This document shows positions 13,055-22,913 of a stretch of DNA of 64,000 nt, piece by piece. A program made the translations under genes and the position numbers. The notes below the pieces were generated by a model. It was given only the letters and a program-made list of their open reading frames with translations. It had not been told where the DNA came from and made no database searches. The DNA comes from Spizellomyces sp. 'palustris' (lineage: Eukaryota; Chytridiomycota; Chytridiomycetes; Spizellomycetales; Spizellomycetaceae). The stretch lies in the NCBI GenBank assembly GCA_006535965.1, contig QEAR01000008.1, positions 330,555 through 394,554 of the forward strand, written 5' to 3'. How positions within the stretch are numbered: position 1 is the stretch's first letter; each line of letters opens with the position of its first letter.

Positions 13055-14435
13055 TTATTGTTGCATCCCCGGATTTCGCAATTCGCCATCCATCGCCAAT
13101 AGAGCTTCCCGCAGCACATCTCTCACCGAAGCGCTTACAGTCGGTAGATGTCGGGAAAGGACCTCTTCCAAGCGAGGTGGTAAGATGATTGGTCGCGACA
13201 CGGAACTGACTTTGGTTGAAGAAGGGCCGGGCGGTCCACCAATTGATGTCACAGATCGAGCTGCTGACATTTCCTCTCTTAGCTTTCGGGTCTCATCGTA
13301 CAGCATGTCTGTATGTCTCCTCAATAACAGAACCTCTTCACGAAGGGCATGATTCTCGGTACGCAAGCGAGCACATTCCTCGTGCATGTACCGCATCCCA
13401 TCATCCGCCTGCGGGGATGGTTCTGCTGCTGGCGCCGTTACAATGCTAGGAGACCGGCGAGGGTGCGGGGAATATGACGGATACTCGGGCGGTCCTGGGT
13501 ATCGATAGGGTCGCGATTGCGGTAGTGGATGATAGTAGGGAGACGATGGGAATGGTGCGGGGAGGTGAATAAGGCCGGGTGCAGGTGGAGGGGGGTGAGG
13601 AAATGGGGATGCTCCTACTGGGGTTGGTGGTTGAGATCCGGCATGCAAGGAAGGAGGTGGACGCGGTGATGTGGAATTTGAGGTGGTAGGACCGACGGAT
13701 TCGCGATGCAAGGAGGTACCTGGCGGGGCGCGAAAATCCTGGGCGTAAAAAGTTCAGTTTGTCATCCATGGTACAGTTTGTCTCTCCAAGCAGATACACC
13801 TACGTCATCTCCTTCCGATACACCGGGTTCCTCCACCGCACGTTCCGCTCCTACGTTTGGAGGAGGAGCGAGGGGTCGCTTGTGTTTCTCCATGTAGATA
13901 ATCAGCTGCAAAAGTCGCTCTGACTCTTCTTCACCTGGCGGTGCCGCCGGCGGAGCCCCAGGTCTCAGAGACAATCTGCCTTCTCGTTTTGCGCGAAGTC
14001 GATCTATTAAATCTTGTTGTTTGCGAGGGCTGAAGCAAAAGTAACATGTTGATACAGTCTCCCGCCGATATCGCATCCAGGTCCAAACACACACAGCAAA
14101 CCAACAATACTACCTTAGATCATGAAAGCATGCGCGGCAAACGGTCCCCTTGGTGCGCAGTCGTATTCGCACGTACGGCTTTCCATCCTGTGTACTGAAC
14201 CATGCGACCTGGTGCGCACAGATACCAAAAGCGTTTAAATCTGTTATCTCCGGACACAAGAAATTCTGACTGATCTTGGTGCCATAGTGCACGATCTTTG
14301 ATTGTCACCTACCGTAGAGACGTCCTGGACGTTGTTGAGCTGTGGAGGTCGAAGGAGAGGCAGTCTGTCAAAATCTGCCGAGTACGGCGCTATCCGCGTA
14401 CTCGGTGAGGGCAGCTGTGTATCGCGAGTGTCCAT
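13055..14435 (-). CDS. Proline-rich coiled-coil protein of unknown function with a cysteine cluster
   Basis: Four exons are proposed, read downward: 14435-14313, 14274-14114, 14029-13804 and 13738-13055, giving about 397 residues. The frame is kept across all three junctions. The first part (residues about 42-95) has CPE, ICAH and CRAC, which could bind a metal. A basic stretch (RKQQDLIDRLRAKREG) follows, then a long proline- and serine-rich region, then a predicted coiled coil around ECARLRTENHALREEVLLL. The 38-nt first intron is unusually short, and an alternative acceptor 5 nt further on would shift exon 2, so that junction is the weak point. I do not recognise the family. The upstream ATG-like triplets are not ATG; the first true ATG at 14435 is used. 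Confidence 0.55.
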
Positions 14436-15897
14436 AGACACAAGTGTCAAGTCACCGAACTAACAGAAGGACAAAGTCCAGCTTTGCCAGTATAAATTCC
14501 CGGCGTATACGTTGTCAAAGAGACAATGACGACGAGTTTATGGCTTGGGGATAAGCGCAATAGGTTCCGACGGCCAACTGCTCAGGAGGGGGACGCGAGG
14601 ACCCAGGGTACGCAAGTGGGTTCATGATGCTCAAACTCTGTTAACAAGGCGATCGCCCGCCGAACCCAAAAAAAGTGTTCCAACACTCGTCGTCCCGTGT
14701 TTTTTTTTTAATAATGTTTTGGGTGTACTCATCGGTATGGTTCATTGTTTTAAATTGTGCGTGGATCTAACGGTAAACATCCAAGTTTAAAAAAAAAAAA
14801 ACTTGTAATTATAATATCTTTAGTTTCCAGAAAGCCGGTTTGGTGGCTCAGCGGCTCAGCTGTTCAGATTACTCAGCGACAGTGTCTCATTTCCCTGATG
14901 AGTTTTGGCAAAGCGTTAAATGAAGCGCGTGCCGCGTGTCTCCGCGGCCCATTGCCTAATTTGGAATGCAATCCACGGATCTGGCAGCAATGGGTTTGGG
15001 TGCCCAAACGCTTCTTTGACGCCAAATAGCTGCCCAACAATGTTTCAAACGGCAAAAGTCAGGAGGCCGCCAAATCCCCATCGGAAGCGCTTCATTTGAT
15101 TTTCCATTGTTCCCTATGGCCAGAGATTAAGTTTTTCTTCCAAGGTAAATTAGGCGTTGGATCGTCGTCATTTGACAATGAAGAACTGGCTAAACGGGCA
15201 AAGGAGGGATACATGCGTCGTCAGCCTCACTCTCACAGATGAACCTCCAATGTGACTTTGTAGACCAAGGGGTTTGCTGGATAATCAGTCGAAAGTACCA
15301 AGTGTGCCATGGCTTTTGTGTTTGGTTGAAAGCCTTGCCGCATCAAGACCTAGAAAAAGGCACACAATCTTTTGAGGCAGTTCAAGAGCTCACCGTATCC
15401 TGACATGCTCCCCTTTTCATGTGCAGGGCATCCCACTGCATGTGTCGTAGGCATCGAATTTTGAGAACACACACTCTCATGCCATGCCTTCCCAACCAAT
15501 CATCTGGCATTTGACATGGCTGTGCCACAGACGCGATTTTCTCGCGAGCGCATCGGACGTTCATTCCTGGCTGGTCGTCGTCGTCGAACGACCGTTTGTT
15601 TCTTCCCCCAGACACACGCACACAGCACACGCCATACATGGACGGAGAGCCGCTCGCCGGGTGGGGTACTAACCGCCCCTCTGTCACTTTATACAAGTCC
15701 CCTTCCTGTCTCCGGCTCGTCTACGTTTAGGCTCCTTGTCGACCTGCTTAAAGACTGCAAAAGTGAAAGTTGCAAATAGTGTAGCGCCTTTATCTATTGA
15801 CTCTATCCCCCAATATTCTCGATATAGAACGAGTACCATATACATAGACTAGCACCGGTTTGCGTCCTTTGCCATCTCGGGCAATCACCGTTTTGTA
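14436..15897. other. Divergent intergenic region upstream of squalene synthase, no gene seen
   Basis: The 1,462-bp spacer carries the 5' regions of two divergent genes. Open frames here are short, lack family resemblance and overlap one another in several frames. Short poly(T) and poly(A) runs occur near 14700 and 14790. Nothing here could be identified as a gene or RNA. Confidence 0.45.
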
Positions 15898-17490
15898 ATG
15901 TCTGCGTCAGCCCTTCTCGCGTCGGCCACGCATCCAACGGAGCTCTATGCTTTGTTCAAATTCCTCGCTACCCCATCACCAAAGCTCGAAGATGCAACTG
16001 CCGCGGCTTCCCCCTCAGTATCAGATCCTTCCTATTCACGGAGGATGTGCTATCACTTTCTCAACCTCACATCTCGATCATTTGCCCGAGTGATTCAGGA
16101 GCTTGATGCGGAACTTCGGCATCCTATTTGCATTTTTTATCTAGTTTTGAGAGGATTGGATACGGTTGAGGATGACATGACAATACCTTTAGAGAGGAAG
16201 AAGGAAGTACTGCAAAGTTTTCACAAGAGTATATATCAGCGAGGGTGGACATTCACCGAAAATGGAGAGAGTGAGAAAGATCGGGAGCTCCTAGTCAAGT
16301 TTGACGTTGTGGTGAACGAATTTCTCAGCTTGAAGGAGAGGTGAGATTGCACCAACCCTTGAAGTTCTGGGTTGTGTGTGCGAAAAACCAACAATGAATA
16401 CCTTTCTCCAGCTATCAGACTGTCATTGCCGACATAACCAAGCGCATGGGTCACGGCATGTCCGACTTTGTTTCCCGACCACTCCAAACGGACAAATCCA
16501 TTCATCACATTGAAATCACAACAAAGGCAGACTACAACCTGTACACTCACTACGTGGCTGGCCTTGTCGGTATAGGCTTGACAGAGCTGTTTGTCGCCTC
16601 GGGCTTGGAACGGCCGTCGCTCGGCGCCCCGCACAACATCGAACTGGCGAATGAAATGGGGCAATTTCTGCAAAAAGTCAACATTCTCAAAGACTTTTTG
16701 GAGGATCTGGGTGAAGGGCGAGTGTTCTGGCCAAAAGAGGTGTGGAGCAAGCACGTTCCCAAAGGAGCACCAGTGGAGGCGCTTGCAAAAGAGGAAAATA
16801 TTGCGCGAGCGCTTGCATGCCTGAACGAGCTCGTGGTTGATGCATTGGAGCATGTGCCGAATTGTCTAGAGTATATGAGCTGCATACAGAATCAGACCGT
16901 ATTCCAGTTTTGCGCTATTCCTCAGGTTTGTTGTTGATTGCCTTTGCTGTTGTTAAGGCAGACATTAAACTCGTACGGTACCGCCCACAGATGATGGCTA
17001 TCGCAACGCTGGATCGCTTTTTCAATGACCCAACTTTGTTTCGCACAACGGGTACTAAAATTCGTCGCGGTTTGGCAGTGAAGCTCATGTTAAAGTCTGG
17101 AGACATGGATAGTGTAAAGCGCACCTACGAAAAATATGCATTGTCCATAAACAGAAAGAACGCTCAACGCGTTGGTACCAACGAGCAGGATGATAGCTTT
17201 TTAAAAGTCAGCACTACATGCGCCAAGGTGGGCACCGACTCTTTCGTGCTACAGTTTCAGAATGAGCCTAGTACATGCAGCTTACCATATTGTTACAGAT
17301 TGTGAGATGGATCCACACCCACGATCAGCAGTATGGGCTGCTCACCAATGGCAGGCGAAAGGACTCTGGCTACGGTTCGACGCTTGTAGATCAATCGAGT
17401 AGTTCTGGAGGTTACAGCATGATTGTGGTTCTTGGTGTGGTCGTGATTGGACTCGCGCTGTCGTTGGGAATGCTCCCAGCCGTTCAATGA
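15898..17490 (+). CDS. ERG9: Squalene synthase (farnesyl-diphosphate farnesyltransferase)
   Basis: Joins two farnesyl diphosphates head to head and reduces the product to squalene, the first committed step to ergosterol, at the ER membrane. Exons 15898-16340, 16412-16925, 16991-17227 and 17299-17490 give 461 residues, close to the yeast enzyme's length. The first aspartate-rich motif is LRGLDTVEDDM; the second is KDFLEDLGEGRVFWPKEVW, including DxxED. The NQTVFQFCAIPQ block and the following MMAIATL helix are typical of the family. The protein ends in one hydrophobic segment (MIVVLGVVVIGLALSLGML), the tail anchor that holds the enzyme in the ER. The start ATG is the first in frame. The intron after PQ has a less usual donor, GTTTGT, but the family alignment fixes it. 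Confidence 0.96.
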
Positions 17491-18032
17491 GAGTAAATCC
17501 TTGTTATTTTTGTAATTGACTTTTTAAAATGTGAAGAACCCTCCTTAATGACTGTACGATTCCATGTTGCCGATTTGTAAGCTCCTGACGATGCAGGCCC
17601 GATCCTCTGTGATCGGATATCGTTTGATCGAAAATCGCTTGGCTGGTACACTGCAACACATGATAGAGAGTGTGGTAAGTGCTCTAAGCAGATGTAGCCC
17701 TTCCACAATGTCTCCCATGGAACAGATCTGAAATGTTGTGTTCCTTGACACAGCGCTTCATCTTGACGATCCAGTTGCACTCTCGAATCGGCAATGTGTT
17801 TGAGAACATAGGTACGGCAGAAAGGAACGATTTTGGAGAGTTCCCAGGCTTTCTTGTGCAGCTCGGCGGATTCCAAACAAGCTCCAAATGAGGGACGATA
17901 TGTGGGAAGTCCGATTGGGCAGATATGCGGATGTATAAATGGTGGAGCTTGTCAATGCCTCTCAGAAAAAAAGATTGCTTAACATCTGCGATACAAACTC
18001 ATTTCTGACCAAGACCATTAGTAAATGCCACC
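17491..18032. other. Spacer downstream of squalene synthase, no gene assigned
   Basis: The minus strand between about 17960 and 17540 has overlapping open frames in all three phases, none with a family resemblance I could hold to. The region most likely holds the squalene synthase 3' UTR and the promoter of the small reading frame that follows. Confidence 0.35.
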
Positions 18033-18293
18033 ATGTCACTCGCCGCCGCTCCCACTCTCCCTACGCCTCCTCGTTACTTTCGTCTGATCAGTACAACACG
18101 CTTTGAAAACGAAACCTCATTCACTGTTATCCGGATCCGTCGAGGACCTCGTGGCAGGGTCATGCACGAGACATCTCCTTCTGCTGGGAGCCTGCAACGG
18201 AGACATACTATTCTGCAGGGCGGCAAAAATAAAGAGTCCCAAACGGTTTTTAAGAAAATTGAAGATGAGCACGATAACACTACGGAACTTTAA
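18033..18293 (+). CDS. Possible small basic protein, weakly like mitochondrial ribosomal protein uL30m
   Basis: An 86-codon frame starts at an ATG in a strong context (GCCACCATG). The middle is basic and contains VIRIRRGPRGR and then LQRRHTI. This vaguely recalls the strand and helix of mitochondrial uL30, where a leucine-rich LGLRRRH block occurs, but the match is short and the region between the two blocks does not align cleanly. An overlapping frame from 18103 is equally long. It lies between squalene synthase and the receptor gene. It may be a real short gene, part of a spliced one, or chance. Confidence 0.28.
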   Translation: MSLAAAPTLPTPPRYFRLISTTRFENETSFTVIRIRRGPRGRVMHETSPSAGSLQRRHTILQGGKNKESQTVFKKIEDEHDNTTEL

Positions 18294-18576
18294 GCAACGC
18301 TTTGAAAGGGGAACGAATGTCGGCTTTTGGGGCTTTGTTTGTCGTCACATTCATACGAGGGAGATATTGTCTGGGCTAATGTGCATAGCGGCTCCTGAGC
18401 TTGGACTTTACATATATCGGATGACGAAGGACACTATACCTGCAAAATAAAAAAACAAAAAAACTATATATGCAAATATGATGTTTTCCTTCAAGGGTAT
18501 TCCAGACCGCTGTCTACAGCAATTTACAGATCTAGCAATTGTAACTCTAAAGCGGGTATCCTGTATCAATCTAACT

Positions 18577-19864
18577 CTAGAGTAATGCTAGATCCTGATG
18601 TTCCCACGCGGGTAATTTGGGCAGCTCAGGCACGGCCTCTACCTCCAGTCCATTGCTAGTCCGTCCACCACGATCCCCGCTTAGGACTGTGGGGGACAAT
18701 GAGGTGCGGTGTGATTTGATCATGGAAGGATTGCCATTGTGGCCGTTAGTTTTAGAGGCCGAATCCGATACATCTGAAGACTGCTTAGAATTCCCCCGCC
18801 GGTTGACTTGTTTGCCAAAGCCTGTCGTCGCATACTGAACAAAATTCTGCGGATAGCGGCGGTTAATGCATAACCCAAATCAATAATGTGCTATTGGAAA
18901 ACCTACCAAGGAGCCCGACAAATGTGCGAACGCAATGACAAGCGTCTCCGCCCACCAAGGGGCATCCATCTGCGTTCCACCACCCACTACAATTAGCACT
19001 AGAAGGCCAACCCAACTGGTCATAAACACAAACACGAATGTCGCCATGACTGTTGCGGCTTTCAGTTGGTACATTCTGGCTTCCTTGCTTTTATTTAAAA
19101 CCTTGCTCATCTCATTCGATGCAATCGAACGGATGTGAAGATATATTCGCATGTAGCAGAACAGCATTAGAAGGAGAGGTGGGGCAATAAGGGATCCCAC
19201 CACTACCGCTGTCGCTACTTTGCTCGAATGTTGAATGCCGCACCATATCTCGTTACGGTAACCCCAATCGTACAAACTGGCCTTTGCCCAGGAGACGATA
19301 CGAGACCCAAGCACGACAACGAACGAAATTGACCAGGCAGTTGCTAACATGAGGTTCCTGCGAGCATAAATGGAAGCGTAAAGTATGGTTCCATTCCATC
19401 AAGTAGCAGTCGTCCTTACTCGGTTCTATGTGAAGGTATTCTCCCCCGAATGATGACCAAGTATGAGTGGGCGCTACTGGTGGAAAGAATACAGACACAG
19501 GCTCCCACAGTAAAGTACAAAACTGGTCCTTGTGACTATCAGGTAATTGCATTCAATGGGGTGCACTCGAGAAAACGCATCCAAGGACAGCAGCTGGACA
19601 AACCTGGCACAGAAAATCGCGCTCTGCCATTTCCACTCCAAGCACATGACAAAGGCAATATCCAAAGCATGAAGCGCTAAACACGAGATTAGAGATGCTG
19701 GTATGCGCGATAACGCGGTGGCCAAATCCCTGGCGTCGTTTCCGGACATGTCGCCAGTAATTCCATAGAATGATGACGTCGCAGCAGAACGAAAGAGCAG
19801 TGAAGGTCACAAGGACAATCCAGGTTATTCGGGACTGGCTGTGAGTATATACCATGTTATTCAT
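18577..19864 (-). CDS. Seven-transmembrane G-protein-coupled receptor-like protein
   Basis: Four exons, read downward: 19864-19604, 19535-19420, 19357-18907 and 18846-18577, joined in frame to 365 residues. Seven hydrophobic segments appear in order: ITWIVLVTFTALSFCC, VIAHTSISNLVFSASCFGY, VLYFTVGACVCILSTSS, MLATAWSISFVVVLGS, VATAVVVGSLIAPPLLLML, ATVMATFVFVFMTSWVGLL and ETLVIAFAHLSGSLNFVQY. The last resembles the NPxxY end of helix seven (NFVQY). A basic loop follows helix one (RHVRKRRQ), and a serine-rich cytoplasmic tail of about 80 residues follows helix seven, as expected of a receptor regulated by phosphorylation. The layout recalls the cAMP-receptor or Git3-like fungal groups, but I cannot name the subfamily or the ligand. 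Confidence 0.78.
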
Positions 19865-20235
19865 TTTTTGTAGTATGGTATGCCGTGGTGAAAAGGAATC
19901 GGGACGTCTTCGTCTGCCCTAAAACTTGGTCAACATGACCCGCCCAAGGGCAACCAAAATGGGGGCCCTTTGGTCGAAGATTTAGCTAAGTCTAAATTTG
20001 ATGAATGACTATGTTTGCACCTATTTCTGTTACAGTCCGCGCTCAACAGAAGGTATAGCTGACAATCATACCAATCCCCCGGTCTATATAACCATGATCA
20101 AGTACTGAGGGATCACCCTGTAATGAACGTATTGACATTTAGGGGCGTTCAGCGTAACGGTCAACATTTTTGCTAATATTGGGGGATGCGTGGCTGACAG
20201 CGTTCGTAATCCCAGTTTAAATACCCCTGGATATA

Positions 20236-20338
20236 GATGCATCGAAGACCCGTGTTTTCGTACCTGTCCTACTTTTCTGGATATCTCGATGCATCGAAGA
20301 CCCGTGTTTTCGTACCTGTCCTGCTTTTCTGGATATCG
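20236..20338. repeat. Two-copy tandem repeat, 52-bp period
   Basis: The unit beginning GATGCATCGAAGACCCG is repeated directly at 20236 and 20288 with about one difference. The near identity points to a recent duplication. Confidence 0.9.
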
Positions 20339-20430
20339 GCTTTGACTATTTTACGCTCGGTACATTTCACACCATCTGGTTCTCGTTAAGTATTTGCATC
20401 GAAGGTTTGGACGCACTCTTTATTCAAGTA

Positions 20431-20730
20431 CGAGTTACTCTACCTTCTCTATTAACTACATCCTGCACGCCAGCCAGTGAATTTATTTACATATTGCCTG
20501 CTAACCAACAGATATGGCTCCCTCGAAGGACGAACGTTTACAATGTCGAAATCAATTGCAATTCTCTCCAGTCCGTGGCTTCGAATTACTCTAACTTCTC
20601 TATTAACTACAAGCTGCACGCCCACCAGTGAACTTATTTGAAATATTGCCTGCTAACCAAAGATATGGCTCCCTCCAAGGACGAAAGTTTACAAATGTCC
20701 AAATCAATTGCAATCCTCTCCTGTCCGTGG
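20431..20730. repeat. Two-copy tandem repeat, about 151-bp period
   Basis: Copy one starts near 20431 and copy two near 20582. Shared blocks include ATTGCCTGCTAACCAA, ATATGGCTCCCTC and AATCAATTGCAAT. The copies differ at scattered bases and by small indels, so this duplication is older than the 52-bp one beside it. Confidence 0.85.
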
Positions 20731-20950
20731 CTTAGATGCTTATGTCACTCAACTTCAACCAATGATCAAATTGCTGTGCCACACACCCAAGTCCCATCAG
20801 TTCCGTAGCTTGCGACGACGTTGAACCTCCTCTTTCGATCCCATATCAAAGCAAGACTCACGGCGCATGTATGTATCCTGGGAGGATGAAAAAGGAGATG
20901 GAGGGTATGGATGTGGTGGTGTGCCCTAGGATGAGGGATGACTGGGGATC

Positions 20951-20977
20951 GATAGATGGGATGGATGGATGGATGGA
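20951..20977. repeat. GGAT microsatellite
   Basis: A short run of GGAT/GATG units lies within GT-rich sequence upstream of eS12. Confidence 0.8.
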
Positions 20978-21138
20978 AGTGTCGATGGGTGGATGATATG
21001 AATGGCGAGCAGACATTCGTAATGGCGTACCATTTGAACCTGACGCTGATCTGTCACTACTTTCCTTTTTTCCTGGCTTCTCTCAGTGAGGACGTCTGTC
21101 GACCCCCTTTATCTCACATACAACAAGAATAATCAATC

Positions 21139-21917
21139 ATGTCTGCAGAAGGAGATGTCGCCGCTGAGGTTGTTGAGGTTGCCGCCGACGCTGGTAAGCC
21201 TGGTTGATAACTGAAGGGTTCAAAACACGACACTAACTGCGTTTAACTAGTTGCCCCTCGTGGCACTATGTCTGTTGAGGAGGCCCTTCAGGAAGTGTTG
21301 AAGAAGGCACTCGTTCACGATGGTCTTGCCCGTGGGTTGAGGGAGGCAGCCAAGGCTCTCGACAGGTGAGCAGTGTTTGTACGCACCGAATGGACATGGA
21401 GAATACTAGTAGGAGAGGGCCCTGTGATGATTTCGCATAATCCAATCAGTTTCAAGACGGGACTGACTGCCTAATGGCATGAATGACACGCGGTTCCACT
21501 GAGGGGCATGGGGGGACATGGATCACCGCCAATGTTTAACCGGAGTTTGAACGAGGCCACATTACTTATTTGGGCTTATTTTCGACATTTAGACGCCAGG
21601 CTCACCTGTGCGTGTTGGTTGAGACCTGCACGGAGAAGGAGTACATCAAGCTTGTTGAGGCTCTTTGTGCGGAGCACAACATCAACTTGATCAAGGTGTC
21701 TGATGCCAAAAAGCTCGGCGAGTGGGCTGGTCTCTGCAAGATCGACCGTGAGGGTAACGCCCGTAAGGTGGTGGGCTGCTCGTGCGTGGTCGTCAAGGAC
21801 ATTGGTGAAGACTCTGAGGCCATGAACGTCCTCCTCGAGGTGAGTAAAAACATTCAAATGGCGCATATAATATGGTAGCTAATGCCCTATCTTCCACAGT
21901 ACTTCCGTACTCGTTAA
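21139..21917 (+). CDS. RPS12: Small ribosomal subunit protein eS12
   Basis: A core component of the 40S subunit. Exons 21139-21193, 21251-21365, 21593-21839 and 21900-21917 give 144 residues, the length expected for fungal eS12. The sequence is highly conserved: [51 protein letters not shown] and [19 protein letters not shown]. The last exon codes only YFRTR before the stop. The 227-nt second intron is by far the longest in the gene. The acidic N-terminal stretch (EVVEVAADA) is variable in the family. The ATG follows AATCAATC, with a CT-rich stretch (CCCCCTTTATCTC) just upstream, which is common in ribosomal protein genes. Confidence 0.97.
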
Positions 21918-22913
21918 GTATAGATTACTTGGGATGATACCCTTCCACGATCATCATGTGCCATTTCGACTGGAAGGGTACCCGGGGTAGGACATAACCC
22001 CGGGATATACTGAAAGGGTGAGCACATACATTTGATGGGCCTTGAAAATCTTCAGATGAGGTTGCGGTGATGATTGTGGAGCTCCCTCTACTGAATGCAT
22101 GTGAGGATAAATCCGCATCCGGAATCATTATATGCTTATCTGAGCAACCTCATCGCGGGCATTTGCAATACCTCATGATTGTAAATCGTGATGCTAAAAC
22201 AACCGTTATTCTGTTCAGGTCCTTGTCACCCAACCGGATCATTGACTCAAACAGCTTTGTATATGTCGCATAGATTTGTGCATGCTGAATATACTCTTGA
22301 AACCATGCCAGTGTGTGCTCTAATAACAAGTGCTGATACTTTTTCCCGTTGTGAGATAAAGAACTGACTATCTTGTGCTTGTGAAAGCCATGTCATTGAA
22401 AGTGAATTCTGCCATAAATGCGACGCGGGTGTAAGGTTTAGATTTCTGGTTACGTGTCAAAGATGGTTGCCTGGGTGCGTCATTTATCCAAAAATGGATT
22501 GCGATAGCCTTTGGATCCATGGGTTACTTTGGGGTGCGAAACGACACCAAAGGAAACCGTTCGTATTTTGGCTCCGTGTTCTTGTTTGCCGACGACCTTT
22601 GGTTTTCTTCCTGGGGGTTGCTGAGCCTTCGTCTCTCGTTGATTGTTGGTCGTAGCCACGCGCTATATTTCCTTTGACGTCATACTGGCTCAGGGGTAAG
22701 TTGCCGTATGGTTCACGGTTCTTGGTTCTTGGGAACGGTGCGCCGTCTCGATTTCTTCCATTCGATTTGACACTTTGTTTCTTCTTTGGCAGGACCACTT
22801 GTCTTGGCCGCATTTGACCACACTGGAGACTCGTTTTGCTCCTAACCCTAAACTCTTTGGGCCTGAGTTGATGACGTTGGCGGCTGCTCCTTGTCAAGAT
22901 TTACACCAGCACC
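21918..22913. other. Spacer between eS12 and the transcription factor, no gene seen
   Basis: The first 90 bp hold a perfect hairpin (listed). The last 100 bp contain CTAACCCTAAAC, a telomere-repeat-like box, about 70 bp before the next ATG. A minus-strand open frame at 22897-22484 is basic and low in complexity, with no family resemblance. It is treated as chance. Confidence 0.45.
21981..22004. other. GC-rich hairpin in the eS12 3' region
   Basis: CCCGGGGT (21981-21988) pairs perfectly with ACCCCGGG (21997-22004) across an 8-nt loop, about 65 nt after the eS12 stop codon. It may act in 3' end formation or be fortuitous. Confidence 0.45.

Larger units (their letters stand above)
19865..21138. 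other. Long intergenic region with two tandem duplications
   Basis: This 1,274-bp region lies between the receptor and eS12 start codons. It holds two separate tandem repeats and a GGAT microsatellite, listed separately. No coding frame with family resemblance is seen. The last 300 bp should contain the eS12 promoter and 5' UTR. Confidence 0.5.

Noticed and set aside
14436-15897. Several 60-104 codon frames upstream of squalene synthase
   Set aside because: They overlap in both strands, share no family resemblance and lack plausible splice partners.
17484-17960. Possible CMC/twin-CX9C mitochondrial protein on the minus strand
   Set aside because: Cysteine spacing (C-x8-C) does not fit the family, and the cysteines lie in different frames.
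22484-22897. 137-codon basic minus-strand frame before the transcription factor
   Set aside because: No family resemblance, no splice support, and it overlaps the promoter and UTR of the neighbouring gene.
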